Assembly: GCA_946886255.1 (NCBI GenBank)
Contig: CAMPIG010000262.1
Coordinates: 1-6,872 of the forward strand
Reading direction: 5' to 3'
DNA length: 6,872 bases
DNA from: an uncultured Cellvibrio sp.
GTDB taxonomy: Bacteria; Pseudomonadota; Gammaproteobacteria; Pseudomonadales; Cellvibrionaceae
Shown here piece after piece: positions 1 through 6,872 of the stretch. The notes beneath the pieces were generated by a model, which was not told the origin of the DNA, ran no database searches, and worked only from the letters and a program-made list of their open reading frames with translations. Position 1 is the stretch's first letter; every line of letters starts with the position of its first letter. The translations under genes and the position numbers were made by a program.

Positions 1-60
1 ATCAGCGGCATGGATGCCGCTGTTGAGCCTCCAGGGACGGATTCACGGCGTGTCTTCCAC
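1..60. repeat. Candidate dispersed intergenic repeat with a perfect palindromic core
   Basis: Positions 3-11 (CAGCGGCAT) and 14-22 (ATGCCGCTG) are perfect reverse complements separated by only two bases. The core and the GC-rich flank after it, read on the minus strand as GGAGGCTCAACAGCGG then CATCCATGCCGCTG, resemble a family of short intergenic repeats that I recall from several gammaproteobacterial genomes. That resemblance is from memory and is not verified. The left boundary may lie outside the window and the right boundary near 60 is a guess. There is no T-tract on either side, so it does not look like a normal intrinsic terminator. Confidence 0.4.
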
Positions 61-61
61 C

Positions 62-110
62 CTGTTACCGGAAGCCCACCCCCGCAACCACAGCCCCTCT
101 TCCGGTACAG
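62..110. repeat. Inverted repeat upstream of trmJ (long-loop hairpin)
   Basis: TACCGGAAG at 66-74 is the exact reverse complement of CTTCCGGTA at 99-107. The pairing extends by CTG (62-64) with CAG (108-110) if T65 is bulged, giving about 12 base pairs around a 24-base C-rich loop. It lies just upstream of the candidate trmJ promoter, so it would not be in the trmJ transcript. It could end a transcript entering from either side, be a protein-binding site, or be part of the neighbouring repeat. No U-tract directly follows either arm. Confidence 0.45.
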
Positions 111-125
111 CCCGACAACAGTTTT

Positions 126-134
126 TGTTACACT
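126..134 (+). promoter_or_regulatory. Candidate extended -10 promoter for trmJ
   Basis: TG-T-TACACT at 126-134 fits an extended -10 element (TGn followed by a TATAAT-like hexamer with 4 of 6 matches). No good -35 hexamer lies 16-18 bases upstream, which an extended -10 promoter can tolerate. Transcription would begin near 141, leaving a leader of about 35 bases. The trmJ ribosome binding site is probably GAGAG at 165-169, six bases before the start codon. Confidence 0.35.
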
Positions 135-175
135 GCGCGCCCTTTAACCAACCCACCTGTTATTGAGAGTCGCCC

Positions 176-982
176 ATGTCCGTCGATCCTTTTTCCAATA
201 TTCGCATTGTCTTGGTGAATACCACCCATCCCGGCAACATTGGCGGAACGGCGCGAGCGATGAAGAATATGGGGCTTAAAAACCTGTATCTGGTTGAGCC
301 GAAGGAGTTTCCATCGGACAAAGCCGTGTGGCGTTCGGCGGGTGCGACAGATGTGCTGGATAACGCTGTGGTAGTGGAGACGCTGGATGAGGCGATTGCT
401 GGTTGTGGGTTGGTGGTGGGCACCAGTGCGCGTGAGCGACGGATTCCCTGGCCATTGCTGGACCCGCGTGAATGCGGCGAAAGTGTGTGGCAGGAAGCGA
501 GTCAACATCAGGTAGCGGTGGTATTTGGGCGCGAAGATCGCGGCCTGACTAATGAAGAGCTGCATAAATGTAATTACCACGTACATATCCCGGCCAACCC
601 GGAATACAGTTCGCTGAATCTAGCGACGGCGGTCCAGGTCGTCTGTTACGAAATTCGTATGGCTTATCTGATGGCGGCAGAAGGCAAAACCCTGGGGCAG
701 CATCAGTGGGATATGCCGCCCGCTACAGCCGAATCACTGGATGCCTATTACACCCATCTGGAAGAAACGCTGGTTTCGCTCGGGTTCCTTGACCCCGAGA
801 ACCCCAAACAAACCATGACCCGGTTGCGTCGCTTGTACAACCGGGTGCGCCTGGATCAAATGGAACTCAATATCCTGCGTGGTGTACTGACATCCATGCA
901 AAATTACATCTTTTATACCAACAAGAAACTCGACCAGACCAAACCGGATGGTGCGGACGATATAGAGGTGTCGGATGTGTGA
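176..982 (+). CDS. trmJ: tRNA (cytidine/uridine-2'-O-)-methyltransferase TrmJ
   Basis: This 268-residue cytoplasmic enzyme should transfer a methyl group from S-adenosylmethionine to the 2'-OH of C or U at position 32 in the tRNA anticodon loop. The SPOUT (trefoil-knot) domain fills about residues 6-165. Motif 1 is NTTHPGNIGGTARAMKNMG with R27, aligning with E. coli Arg23. Motif 2 is VVFGREDRGLTNEEL (115-129), and motif 3 is ANPEYSSLN (140-148) in the knot that binds the cofactor. Residues from about 170 onward form the TrmJ-type C-terminal extension, with a charged tail rich in Asp after 250. GAGAG lies six bases before the ATG. The length is slightly above the E. coli protein. The gene sits just upstream of iscR, as it does in E. 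coli, but a 167-bp gap with an IscR operator separates them, so it is probably transcribed separately. Assignment is firm from motifs and synteny. Confidence 0.95.
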   Translation: MSVDPFSNIRIVLVNTTHPGNIGGTARAMKNMGLKNLYLVEPKEFPSDKAVWRSAGATDVLDNAVVVETLDEAIAGCGLVVGTSARERRIPWPLLDPRECGESVWQEASQHQVAVVFGREDRGLTNEELHKCNYHVHIPANPEYSSLNLATAVQVVCYEIRMAYLMAAEGKTLGQHQWDMPPATAESLDAYYTHLEETLVSLGFLDPENPKQTMTRLRRLYNRVRLDQMELNILRGVLTSMQNYIFYTNKKLDQTKPDGADDIEVSDV

Positions 983-1033
983 TTGATTTTTCCTATCACG
1001 CGATGCAGGCAAATACAGATTGGAAAATGGGGA

Positions 1034-1058
1034 ATACTTGAGTAAAATGCTCGGTTAA
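1034..1058 (+). promoter_or_regulatory. IscR type 1 operator upstream of iscR
   Basis: The 25-bp site begins ATACTTGAG, has an A-rich centre AAAAT (1044-1048), and ends GCTCGGTTAA. It matches the E. coli type 1 IscR consensus (ATASYYGACT, A/T-rich centre, AGTCRRSTAT) at about 20 of 25 positions, with an imperfect right half. By family knowledge, [2Fe-2S]-loaded IscR binds such sites to repress its own operon, so apo-IscR would allow expression when clusters are scarce. The site ends exactly where the best -35 candidate begins, which suits repression. Confidence 0.7.
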
Positions 1059-1086
1059 TTGCACCGGGTAAATCGCAGCTTATGAC
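1059..1086 (+). promoter_or_regulatory. Candidate iscR operon promoter
   Basis: TTGCAC (1059-1064) and TATGAC (1081-1086) are 16 bases apart and are the best-spaced hexamer pair that I found in this gap, but each is a modest match to the sigma-70 consensus. TATGCT at 1093-1098 is an alternative -10 without a good -35. The exact start site cannot be fixed by eye. A promoter somewhere in 1034-1110 is likely, given the operator just upstream. Confidence 0.25.
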
Positions 1087-1093
1087 AATCCCT

Positions 1094-1118
1094 ATGCTTG
1101 AGGGGTAAGCGCGGTTGC
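1094..1118 (+). promoter_or_regulatory. Possible second, degenerate IscR type 1-like site
   Basis: Aligned base for base without gaps, this stretch (ATGCTTGAG at the left, GCGCGGTTGC at the right) matches the operator at 1034-1058 in 17 of 25 positions. The two starts are exactly 60 bp apart, about six helical turns. E. coli iscR also has two type 1 sites, though spaced differently. The centre is GGGGTA instead of A/T-rich, which weakens the case. Confidence 0.3.
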
Positions 1119-1149
1119 CTCTCCAACCTGATGATGAGCGGATACTGCT

Positions 1150-1644
1150 ATGAGACTGACGACCAAAGGCCGCTATGCGGTGACGGCGATGCTGGATCTT
1201 GCGCTTCACAGCGAGCAGGGGCCAGTGAGTCTTGCTGATATCTCGGCCCGCCAGGGCATCTCCTTATCTTATCTGGAGCAGCTTTTTGCCAAATTGCGTC
1301 GGTTCAAATTGGTCCGCAGTGTACGCGGCCCCGGCGGTGGTTACTGTCTGGTGGGCTGCACGACTGACATTTCTATTGCTCAGGTGGTCGATGCGGTGAG
1401 TGAGTCGCTAGACGCTACCCGCTGTGAAGGCAAAGGCAATTGTCAGGATGGCGAAGTCTGTCTTACCCATCACCTGTGGCAGGATCTGAGCGTGCAAATC
1501 CATCATTTTCTGGATGGTATTTCTCTCGCTGATCTGGTGGCACGGGGCGATATCCAGCAGGTGCGCCAGCGGCAGGATGACCGTCTACAGCACAAACCTT
1601 TATATGATGCCGAGCGTCATATCGCATGCAGTGAAATTCTTTAG
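1150..1644 (+). CDS. iscR: Fe-S cluster-sensing Rrf2-family transcriptional regulator IscR
   Basis: This 164-residue protein (E. coli 162) opens with [19 protein letters not shown], the Rrf2/IscR N-terminus, followed by a winged helix-turn-helix over about residues 1-65. The recognition helix [11 protein letters not shown] includes E43, the residue known in E. coli to tune discrimination between type 1 and type 2 sites, and the wing is RGPGGGY (59-65). The [2Fe-2S] ligands align exactly with E. coli: C92, C98, C104 and H107 in [20 protein letters not shown]. With its cluster it should repress its own operon through the operator at 1034-1058; without it, it is expected to act on type 2 sites. 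The C-terminal 25 residues diverge from E. coli and contain an extra C160. GAGCGGA at 1136-1142 is a plausible ribosome binding site seven bases before the ATG. A desulfurase gene follows after 21 bases, implying cotranscription. Confidence 0.95.
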   Translation: MRLTTKGRYAVTAMLDLALHSEQGPVSLADISARQGISLSYLEQLFAKLRRFKLVRSVRGPGGGYCLVGCTTDISIAQVVDAVSESLDATRCEGKGNCQDGEVCLTHHLWQDLSVQIHHFLDGISLADLVARGDIQQVRQRQDDRLQHKPLYDAERHIACSEIL

Positions 1645-1665
1645 TTGATGTTGAGCCGTTAGAAC

Positions 1666-2853
1666 GTGAAGCCCATTTCTGAATCCAGTCCATTACGCAA
1701 GCCCATTTATCTGGACTATGCCGCAACGACGCCGGTAGCGCCGGAGGTGGCGGAGGCGATGATGGCCTGTATGACGCTCACCGGTAACTTTGCCAACTCG
1801 GCGTCTCGCTCTCATGTGTATGGTTGGCAGGCGGAAGAAGCTGTTGAGGATGCTCGTGGGCAAGTCGCGGCGCTGCTTCATGCCGACCCCCGCGAGATCG
1901 TCTGGACCAGTGGGGCAACTGAAGCCAATAACCTGGCGCTGAAGGGCGCGGCCGCTCGTTATCGCGAAGAACATACCGAAGGTGGCCATATCATTGTGTC
2001 TGCCATTGAACATAAAGCTGTGCTGGATCCCGCTCAATGGCTGGAGCAGCAGGGCTTTCAGGTAACGCGGTTGCAACCGGATGAATACGGCCGTATTCAC
2101 AGCTCAACACTGCGTGACGCGTTGCGTAACGACACGTTTTTGGTGAGCATCATGCACGTTAACAATGAGCTGGGCGCAGTTAACGACATCGGTGAGTTAG
2201 GAACAATCTGCCGTGCCCATGGCTGTTTGTTTCATGTGGATGCGGCGCAAAGTGCCGGAAAGCTTGTGCTGGATATGCGAGAACAATCGGTGGATTTACT
2301 GTCCCTGTCGGCTCATAAGATGTACGGCCCGAAGGGCGTCGGCGCGCTTTATATACGGCGTGATCCGGCGGTCAAGATCGCCGCGCAGATTCACGGTGGT
2401 GGACATGAACGAGGTTATCGCTCGGGTACCTTGGCGACCCATCAATGCGTGGGTATGGGTAAAGCGGCTGAACTGGCCGCTGAACAAATAAGTGAAGAGC
2501 CGGTGCGCATTGCGGTCCTTCGCGATCAATTATGGCAGGGCATTGCCGACTTACCGGGCGTGAAATTGAACGGTCATCCGGAAGCACGTGCCTGTGGGCA
2601 CCTGAATGTGGCATTTGCCGGTTGTGATGGTGAGATGTTGTTGCTGTCCTTGCGCGATCTGGCGGTATCAACAGGCTCCGCCTGTAACTCCGCCAGTATC
2701 GCCCCCAGCTATGTCTTAAAAGCTATAGGCCTGGATGATGATCTGGCACATGTCTCGATACGTTTCAGCCTGGGACGTTACACGACAGCAGAAGAGGTGA
2801 GCTTTGCCATTGAGCACATTCGCCAGGTCGTCAAACACTTGCAAAAACACTGA
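1666..2853 (+). CDS. iscS: Class I (IscS/NifS-type) cysteine desulfurase lacking the IscU-docking tail
   Basis: This PLP enzyme converts cysteine to alanine and holds the sulfur as a cysteine persulfide. Visible landmarks are YLDYAATTP (15-23), SGATEANNL (82-90), EHKAVLD with H116, VDAAQS (191-196), the PLP lysine K218 in SLSAHKMYGPKG, and catalytic C340 in the class I loop STGSACNSAS. All align with E. coli IscS (H104, K206, C328) at a constant offset of 12. The only workable start is GTG at 1666, because an in-frame TAG lies at 1660-1662 and no ATG occurs before the conserved core; this gives 11-12 extra N-terminal residues. The protein ends soon after FSLGRYTTAEEV, 21 residues earlier than E. 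coli IscS would, so the C-terminal segment that contacts IscU is absent. Neither other forward frame after the stop restores it. It lies 21 bases after iscR. IscS by family; its function here may be to feed SufBCD. Confidence 0.88.
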   Translation: MKPISESSPLRKPIYLDYAATTPVAPEVAEAMMACMTLTGNFANSASRSHVYGWQAEEAVEDARGQVAALLHADPREIVWTSGATEANNLALKGAAARYREEHTEGGHIIVSAIEHKAVLDPAQWLEQQGFQVTRLQPDEYGRIHSSTLRDALRNDTFLVSIMHVNNELGAVNDIGELGTICRAHGCLFHVDAAQSAGKLVLDMREQSVDLLSLSAHKMYGPKGVGALYIRRDPAVKIAAQIHGGGHERGYRSGTLATHQCVGMGKAAELAAEQISEEPVRIAVLRDQLWQGIADLPGVKLNGHPEARACGHLNVAFAGCDGEMLLLSLRDLAVSTGSACNSASIAPSYVLKAIGLDDDLAHVSIRFSLGRYTTAEEVSFAIEHIRQVVKHLQKH

Positions 2854-2900
2854 ATTATTGCTGACAAACGGGTCAGTTAATAAAAGACATTCAAAAATAG

Positions 2901-2917
2901 CCGGTGAGCACAACCGG
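2901..2917. promoter_or_regulatory. Inverted repeat with the geometry of a type 2 IscR site
   Basis: CCGGT, seven bases, then ACCGG places CC and GG at the same spacing as the E. coli type 2 consensus CCNYA-N7-TRNGG, with A/T-rich sequence on both outer sides (ATAG before, TAAT after). The inner YA/TR positions do not match; they are GT and AC here. It is therefore only a partial match, and may simply be an RNA hairpin with a five-base stem. Type 2 sites are the class through which apo-IscR activates the suf operon in E. coli, which is why it is noted ahead of sufB. Confidence 0.25.
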
Positions 2918-2954
2918 TAATGACAACAATATTGGTAACCGTTTTTAGTCGTAG

Positions 2955-3006
2955 TGAGTCGCAGAAAGACGACTCAAGATACTCCGGAAAAACCGGAGCA
3001 AAGGTG
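2955..3006 (+). promoter_or_regulatory. Two hairpins and the sufB ribosome binding site
   Basis: A seven-base-pair stem TGAGTCG/CGACTCA with an eight-base loop is followed, after five bases, by CTCCGG-AAAAA-CCGGAG. The second hairpin ends at 2998, and AAGGTG at 3001-3006 is a good Shine-Dalgarno sequence five bases before the sufB ATG. AGTCGT at 2947-2952 can also pair with ACGACT at 2969-2974, a fold that excludes the seven-base-pair stem. This arrangement could affect ribosome access or mRNA stability. Confidence 0.5.
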
Positions 3007-3011
3007 AAGTC

Positions 3012-4448
3012 ATGACTGAACAAGTTGAACATCTGATCAAGCGCGAATACGCCGCCGGATTCCACACTACTATTGATTCAGAGACCCTGCCGCCGGGCCT
3101 GAATGAAGAAGTTGTCCGCTTTATTTCGGCCCGCAAAAATGAACCGGAATGGCTGTTGGATTGGCGGTTAAAAGCCTTTCGCGCCTGGCAGGAAATGGAA
3201 GAGCCCACATGGGCCCATGTACATTATCCGCCCATTGATTTTCAGGCAGTGTCTTACTATTCCGCACCCAAAAGCATGGCGGATAAACCAAAAAGTCTGG
3301 ATGAAGTTGATCCGGAATTATTGAAAACCTATGAGAAACTCGGCATCCCCTTGCACGAACAAGCAGTATTGGCCGGCGTGGCCATGGATGTGGTGTTTGA
3401 TTCGGTATCTGTGGTGACTACCTTCCGTGAAAAACTGGAAGAGGCGGGCGTGTTGTTTTGTTCTATTAGTGAAGCGGTACAGAAATATCCGGAACTGGTC
3501 AAGAAATATATCGGTTCTGTCGTGCCGCAAAAAGACAACTACTATGCGGCGTTGAATTCGGCAGTATTTTCCGACGGTTCCTTTGTGTACATCCCCAAAG
3601 GCGTGCGTTGCCCCATGGAGTTGTCCACTTACTTTCGTATCAATGAGCAAAATACCGGGCAATTTGAACGCACCTTGATTGTTGCTGATGAAGGTTCCTA
3701 TGTCAGTTATCTGGAAGGTTGCACAGCGCCTATGCGCGATGAAAATCAACTGCACGCAGCGGTGGTAGAACTGGTTGCATTGGATAATGCGGAGATCAAA
3801 TATTCCACCGTACAGAATTGGTACCCCGGCAACGAAGAAGGCAAGGGCGGCATCTACAACTTTGTGACCAAGCGCGGTGTGTGCCATACCAGTGCCAAGA
3901 TTTCCTGGACTCAGGTAGAGACCGGTTCGGCGATTACCTGGAAATATCCCAGTTGTGTGTTGCGTGGCGATAACAGCGTGGGTGAATTTTATTCTGTGGC
4001 GCTCACCAATAATTTTCAGCAGGCAGACACCGGTACCAAGATGATCCATATCGGTAAAAACACCCGCTCGACCATTATCTCCAAAGGGATTTCTGCCGGG
4101 CGCAGTTCTAATGCTTATCGCGGATTGGTGCGGATGAATCCCGGCGCGGAAGGTGCGCGTAATTACACGCAATGTGATTCGCTGCTAATTGGCGATAAAT
4201 GTGGCGCACATACGTTTCCGTACATTGAAAGTAAAAATCCTACGGCGGTGATTGAACACGAGGCGACCACCTCCAAGGTCAGTGAGGATCAACTGTTCCT
4301 GTGCCAACAACGCGGTCTCGATGCAGAAAAAGCCGTGTCTATGATCGTCAATGGTTTTTGTCGCGAAGTCTTCAAAGAGTTGCCGATGGAATTTGCGGTA
4401 GAGGCGGGTAAGTTACTTGAAGTCAGTCTGGAAGGTTCGGTTGGTTGA
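3012..4448 (+). CDS. sufB: Fe-S cluster assembly scaffold protein SufB
   Basis: SufB is the core scaffold of the cytoplasmic SufBC2D complex, receiving persulfide sulfur and building the nascent cluster at its interface with SufD. The 478-residue protein has the SufB N-terminal region ([24 protein letters not shown] split across residues 30-53), the SYYSAPK block (81-87), and the long right-handed beta-helix with [15 protein letters not shown] (197-211) and [20 protein letters not shown] (218-237). C388 in [11 protein letters not shown] aligns with E. coli C405, the sulfur acceptor at the cluster site; C237 aligns with C254; E415, H416 and E417 align with E432-E434. Compared with E. coli (495 residues) it is 17 shorter, entirely before residue 237, including a different segment after SAPK that lacks the Cys-rich CGNCDDTC stretch. 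The start is supported by AAGGTG at 3001-3006. The gene begins a tight sufBCDS cluster. Confidence 0.96.
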   Translation: MTEQVEHLIKREYAAGFHTTIDSETLPPGLNEEVVRFISARKNEPEWLLDWRLKAFRAWQEMEEPTWAHVHYPPIDFQAVSYYSAPKSMADKPKSLDEVDPELLKTYEKLGIPLHEQAVLAGVAMDVVFDSVSVVTTFREKLEEAGVLFCSISEAVQKYPELVKKYIGSVVPQKDNYYAALNSAVFSDGSFVYIPKGVRCPMELSTYFRINEQNTGQFERTLIVADEGSYVSYLEGCTAPMRDENQLHAAVVELVALDNAEIKYSTVQNWYPGNEEGKGGIYNFVTKRGVCHTSAKISWTQVETGSAITWKYPSCVLRGDNSVGEFYSVALTNNFQQADTGTKMIHIGKNTRSTIISKGISAGRSSNAYRGLVRMNPGAEGARNYTQCDSLLIGDKCGAHTFPYIESKNPTAVIEHEATTSKVSEDQLFLCQQRGLDAEKAVSMIVNGFCREVFKELPMEFAVEAGKLLEVSLEGSVG

Positions 4449-4502
4449 TATCACAGCCAACAATATACCGAAACCTGTTTAACAATGAGTGGATTTGAAT
4501 TT

Positions 4503-5252
4503 ATGTTGCGTATCACCGATTTGCATGCCCGGGTTGAAGATAAAGAAATTCTGAAAGGCTTAAGTCTGACGGTAAAGCCGGGCGAAGTGCATGCCATTAT
4601 GGGACCAAATGGTTCTGGTAAAAGCACCCTGGGTAATGTGTTGTCTGGCCGCCAAGGATACGAAGTTACCAACGGCAGTGTCGAGTTCAACGGACAAAAT
4701 TTATTTGATCTTGAAACTGAAGAGCGTGCGCGCGAAGGTTTGTTTCTGGCATTCCAGTATCCGGTAGAAATCCCCGGTGTCAGCAACATGGAATTTTTGA
4801 AAGCAGCGGTTGATGCAAAGCGCAAGCATCAAGGTTTGCCCGAGTTGTCAGCCGTGGAATTTATGAAACTCGCGCGGGAAACCAGCAAGCGTGTCAGTCT
4901 GGATCAGGCGTTTTTAAAACGCGGTGTGAACGAAGGTTTTTCCGGTGGTGAAAAAAAGCGTAACGAAATTTTGCAAATGATGTTGCTGGAGCCGCGCTTG
5001 TGCATCCTCGATGAAACAGACTCTGGCCTGGATATTGATGCCTTGCAGGTTGTGGCTAACGGTGTAAATGCCATGCGTAGTGAAGAGCGCAGTTTTATTG
5101 TCGTGACTCACTACCAGCGCCTGCTGGATTACATTGTGCCGGATTATGTTCATGTATTGGCCGGTGGTCGCATCATCCGTTCCGGCGATAAAGAATTGGC
5201 GAAAGAACTGGAAGCAAAAGGTTACGGCTGGATTGAAAGCGAGGTAGCGTAA
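4503..5252 (+). CDS. sufC: Fe-S assembly ATPase SufC (ABC-type)
   Basis: SufC is the soluble ABC ATPase of SufBC2D; ATP-driven dimerisation is thought to reshape SufB-SufD and open the cluster site. With this start the protein has 249 residues (E. coli 248) and begins MLRITDLHARVEDKEILKGL, aligning at residue 1 with E. coli SufC. Motifs: Walker A GPNGSGKST (34-42), Q-loop Q85 in AFQYPVEIPGVSN, signature FSGGEKKR (146-153), Walker B LCILDE (166-171), D-loop SGLD (174-177), and switch H203 in VTHYQR. An in-frame ATG at 4485 would add MSGFEF but has no ribosome binding site before it, whereas GAGTGGA at 4487-4493 sits nine bases before 4503; I prefer 4503. The gap from sufB is 54 bases with no evident promoter. 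The signature codons GAA AAA AAG create the heptamer A-AAA-AAG, described under findings. Confidence 0.94.
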   Translation: MLRITDLHARVEDKEILKGLSLTVKPGEVHAIMGPNGSGKSTLGNVLSGRQGYEVTNGSVEFNGQNLFDLETEERAREGLFLAFQYPVEIPGVSNMEFLKAAVDAKRKHQGLPELSAVEFMKLARETSKRVSLDQAFLKRGVNEGFSGGEKKRNEILQMMLLEPRLCILDETDSGLDIDALQVVANGVNAMRSEERSFIVVTHYQRLLDYIVPDYVHVLAGGRIIRSGDKELAKELEAKGYGWIESEVA

Positions 5253-5255
5253 TCA

Positions 5256-6872
<1,617 letters not shown>

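Larger units (their letters stand above)
2854..3011 (+). promoter_or_regulatory. Structured 158-bp leader between the desulfurase gene and sufB
   Basis: This is the longest gap inside the operon and holds no coding sequence that I recognise, including no remnant of iscU. It contains four inverted repeats in a row: CTGAC/GTCAG (2861-2865 and 2872-2876), CCGGT/ACCGG (2901-2905 and 2913-2917), TGAGTCG/CGACTCA (2955-2961 and 2970-2976) and CTCCGG/CCGGAG (2982-2987 and 2993-2998). None is followed by a T-tract, so none looks like an ordinary terminator. A weak promoter-like pair, TTGCTG (2858-2863) and TAAAAG (2881-2886), has a 17-base spacer. The segment may carry an internal promoter, an RNA processing site or translational control for sufB. 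Confidence 0.5.

Noticed and set aside
1..11. A minus-strand ATG at 11-9 reading M-P-L, possibly the start of a divergent suhB, which neighbours trmJ in E. coli and relatives.
   Set aside because: Only three codons are visible, the GGAGG-like sequence at 32-28 is 16 bases from the ATG, and the same bases form the core of a palindromic repeat, which explains them better.
128..586. A 152-codon minus-strand open frame overlapping trmJ and its promoter.
   Set aside because: It is antisense to the conserved SPOUT motifs of trmJ, with no recognisable domain.
979..999. GTGAT ... ATCAC inverted repeat with a T-run in the loop just after trmJ, considered as a terminator.
   Set aside because: The stem is only five base pairs and the T-run is in the loop rather than after the stem.
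2861..2883. CTGAC/GTCAG hairpin right after the desulfurase stop, considered as an operon terminator.
   Set aside because: The stem is short and is followed by TTAATAAAAG rather than a T-tract. At most it causes pausing or partial attenuation.
3318..4172. A 284-codon open frame on the minus strand inside sufB.
   Set aside because: It lies wholly within a clearly conserved sufB, its translation shows no family I recognise, and it is a shadow of sufB codon usage.
4485..4502. Upstream in-frame ATG for sufC adding six residues.
   Set aside because: It has no Shine-Dalgarno sequence, and the 4503 start gives an N-terminus aligned with E. coli SufC and has GAGTGGA at 4487-4493.

Overview
This window looks like part of a gammaproteobacterial chromosome, probably from the Cellvibrio/Teredinibacter side of the class. 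That placement is inferred from protein resemblance and from the trmJ-iscR-iscS gene order that E. coli also has; no search was run. Base composition looks close to balanced by eye. All recognisable genes read left to right.

Layout: positions 1-175 hold a noncoding stretch with two strong inverted repeats, the first resembling a dispersed intergenic repeat, followed by a candidate extended -10 promoter. trmJ (tRNA Cm32/Um32 methyltransferase) occupies 176-982. A 167-bp gap then carries a clear type 1 IscR operator and a weaker second copy 60 bp downstream. After it come iscR (1150-1644), a class I IscS-type cysteine desulfurase (1666-2853), a 158-bp leader rich in hairpins, sufB (3012-4448), sufC (4503-5252), sufD (5256-6560) and the first 106 codons of a class II desulfurase, sufS, which runs off the right edge.

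How the genes work together: IscR is a [2Fe-2S] sensor that normally represses its own operon when Fe-S clusters are plentiful. The desulfurases release sulfur from cysteine as a persulfide, and SufBCD is the ATP-dependent scaffold on which clusters are built. In E. coli the genes after trmJ-iscR-iscS are iscU-iscA-hscB-hscA-fdx. Here that position is taken by sufBCD-sufS, so the locus is an ISC/SUF hybrid: ISC regulator and ISC desulfurase, SUF scaffold and SUF desulfurase.

The most telling detail is that the IscS-type protein lacks the roughly 20-residue C-terminal tail that E. coli IscS uses to dock IscU. This fits a locus from which iscU has gone. The leader before sufB is the likely junction and may hold its own control, including an inverted repeat with the spacing of a type 2 IscR site.
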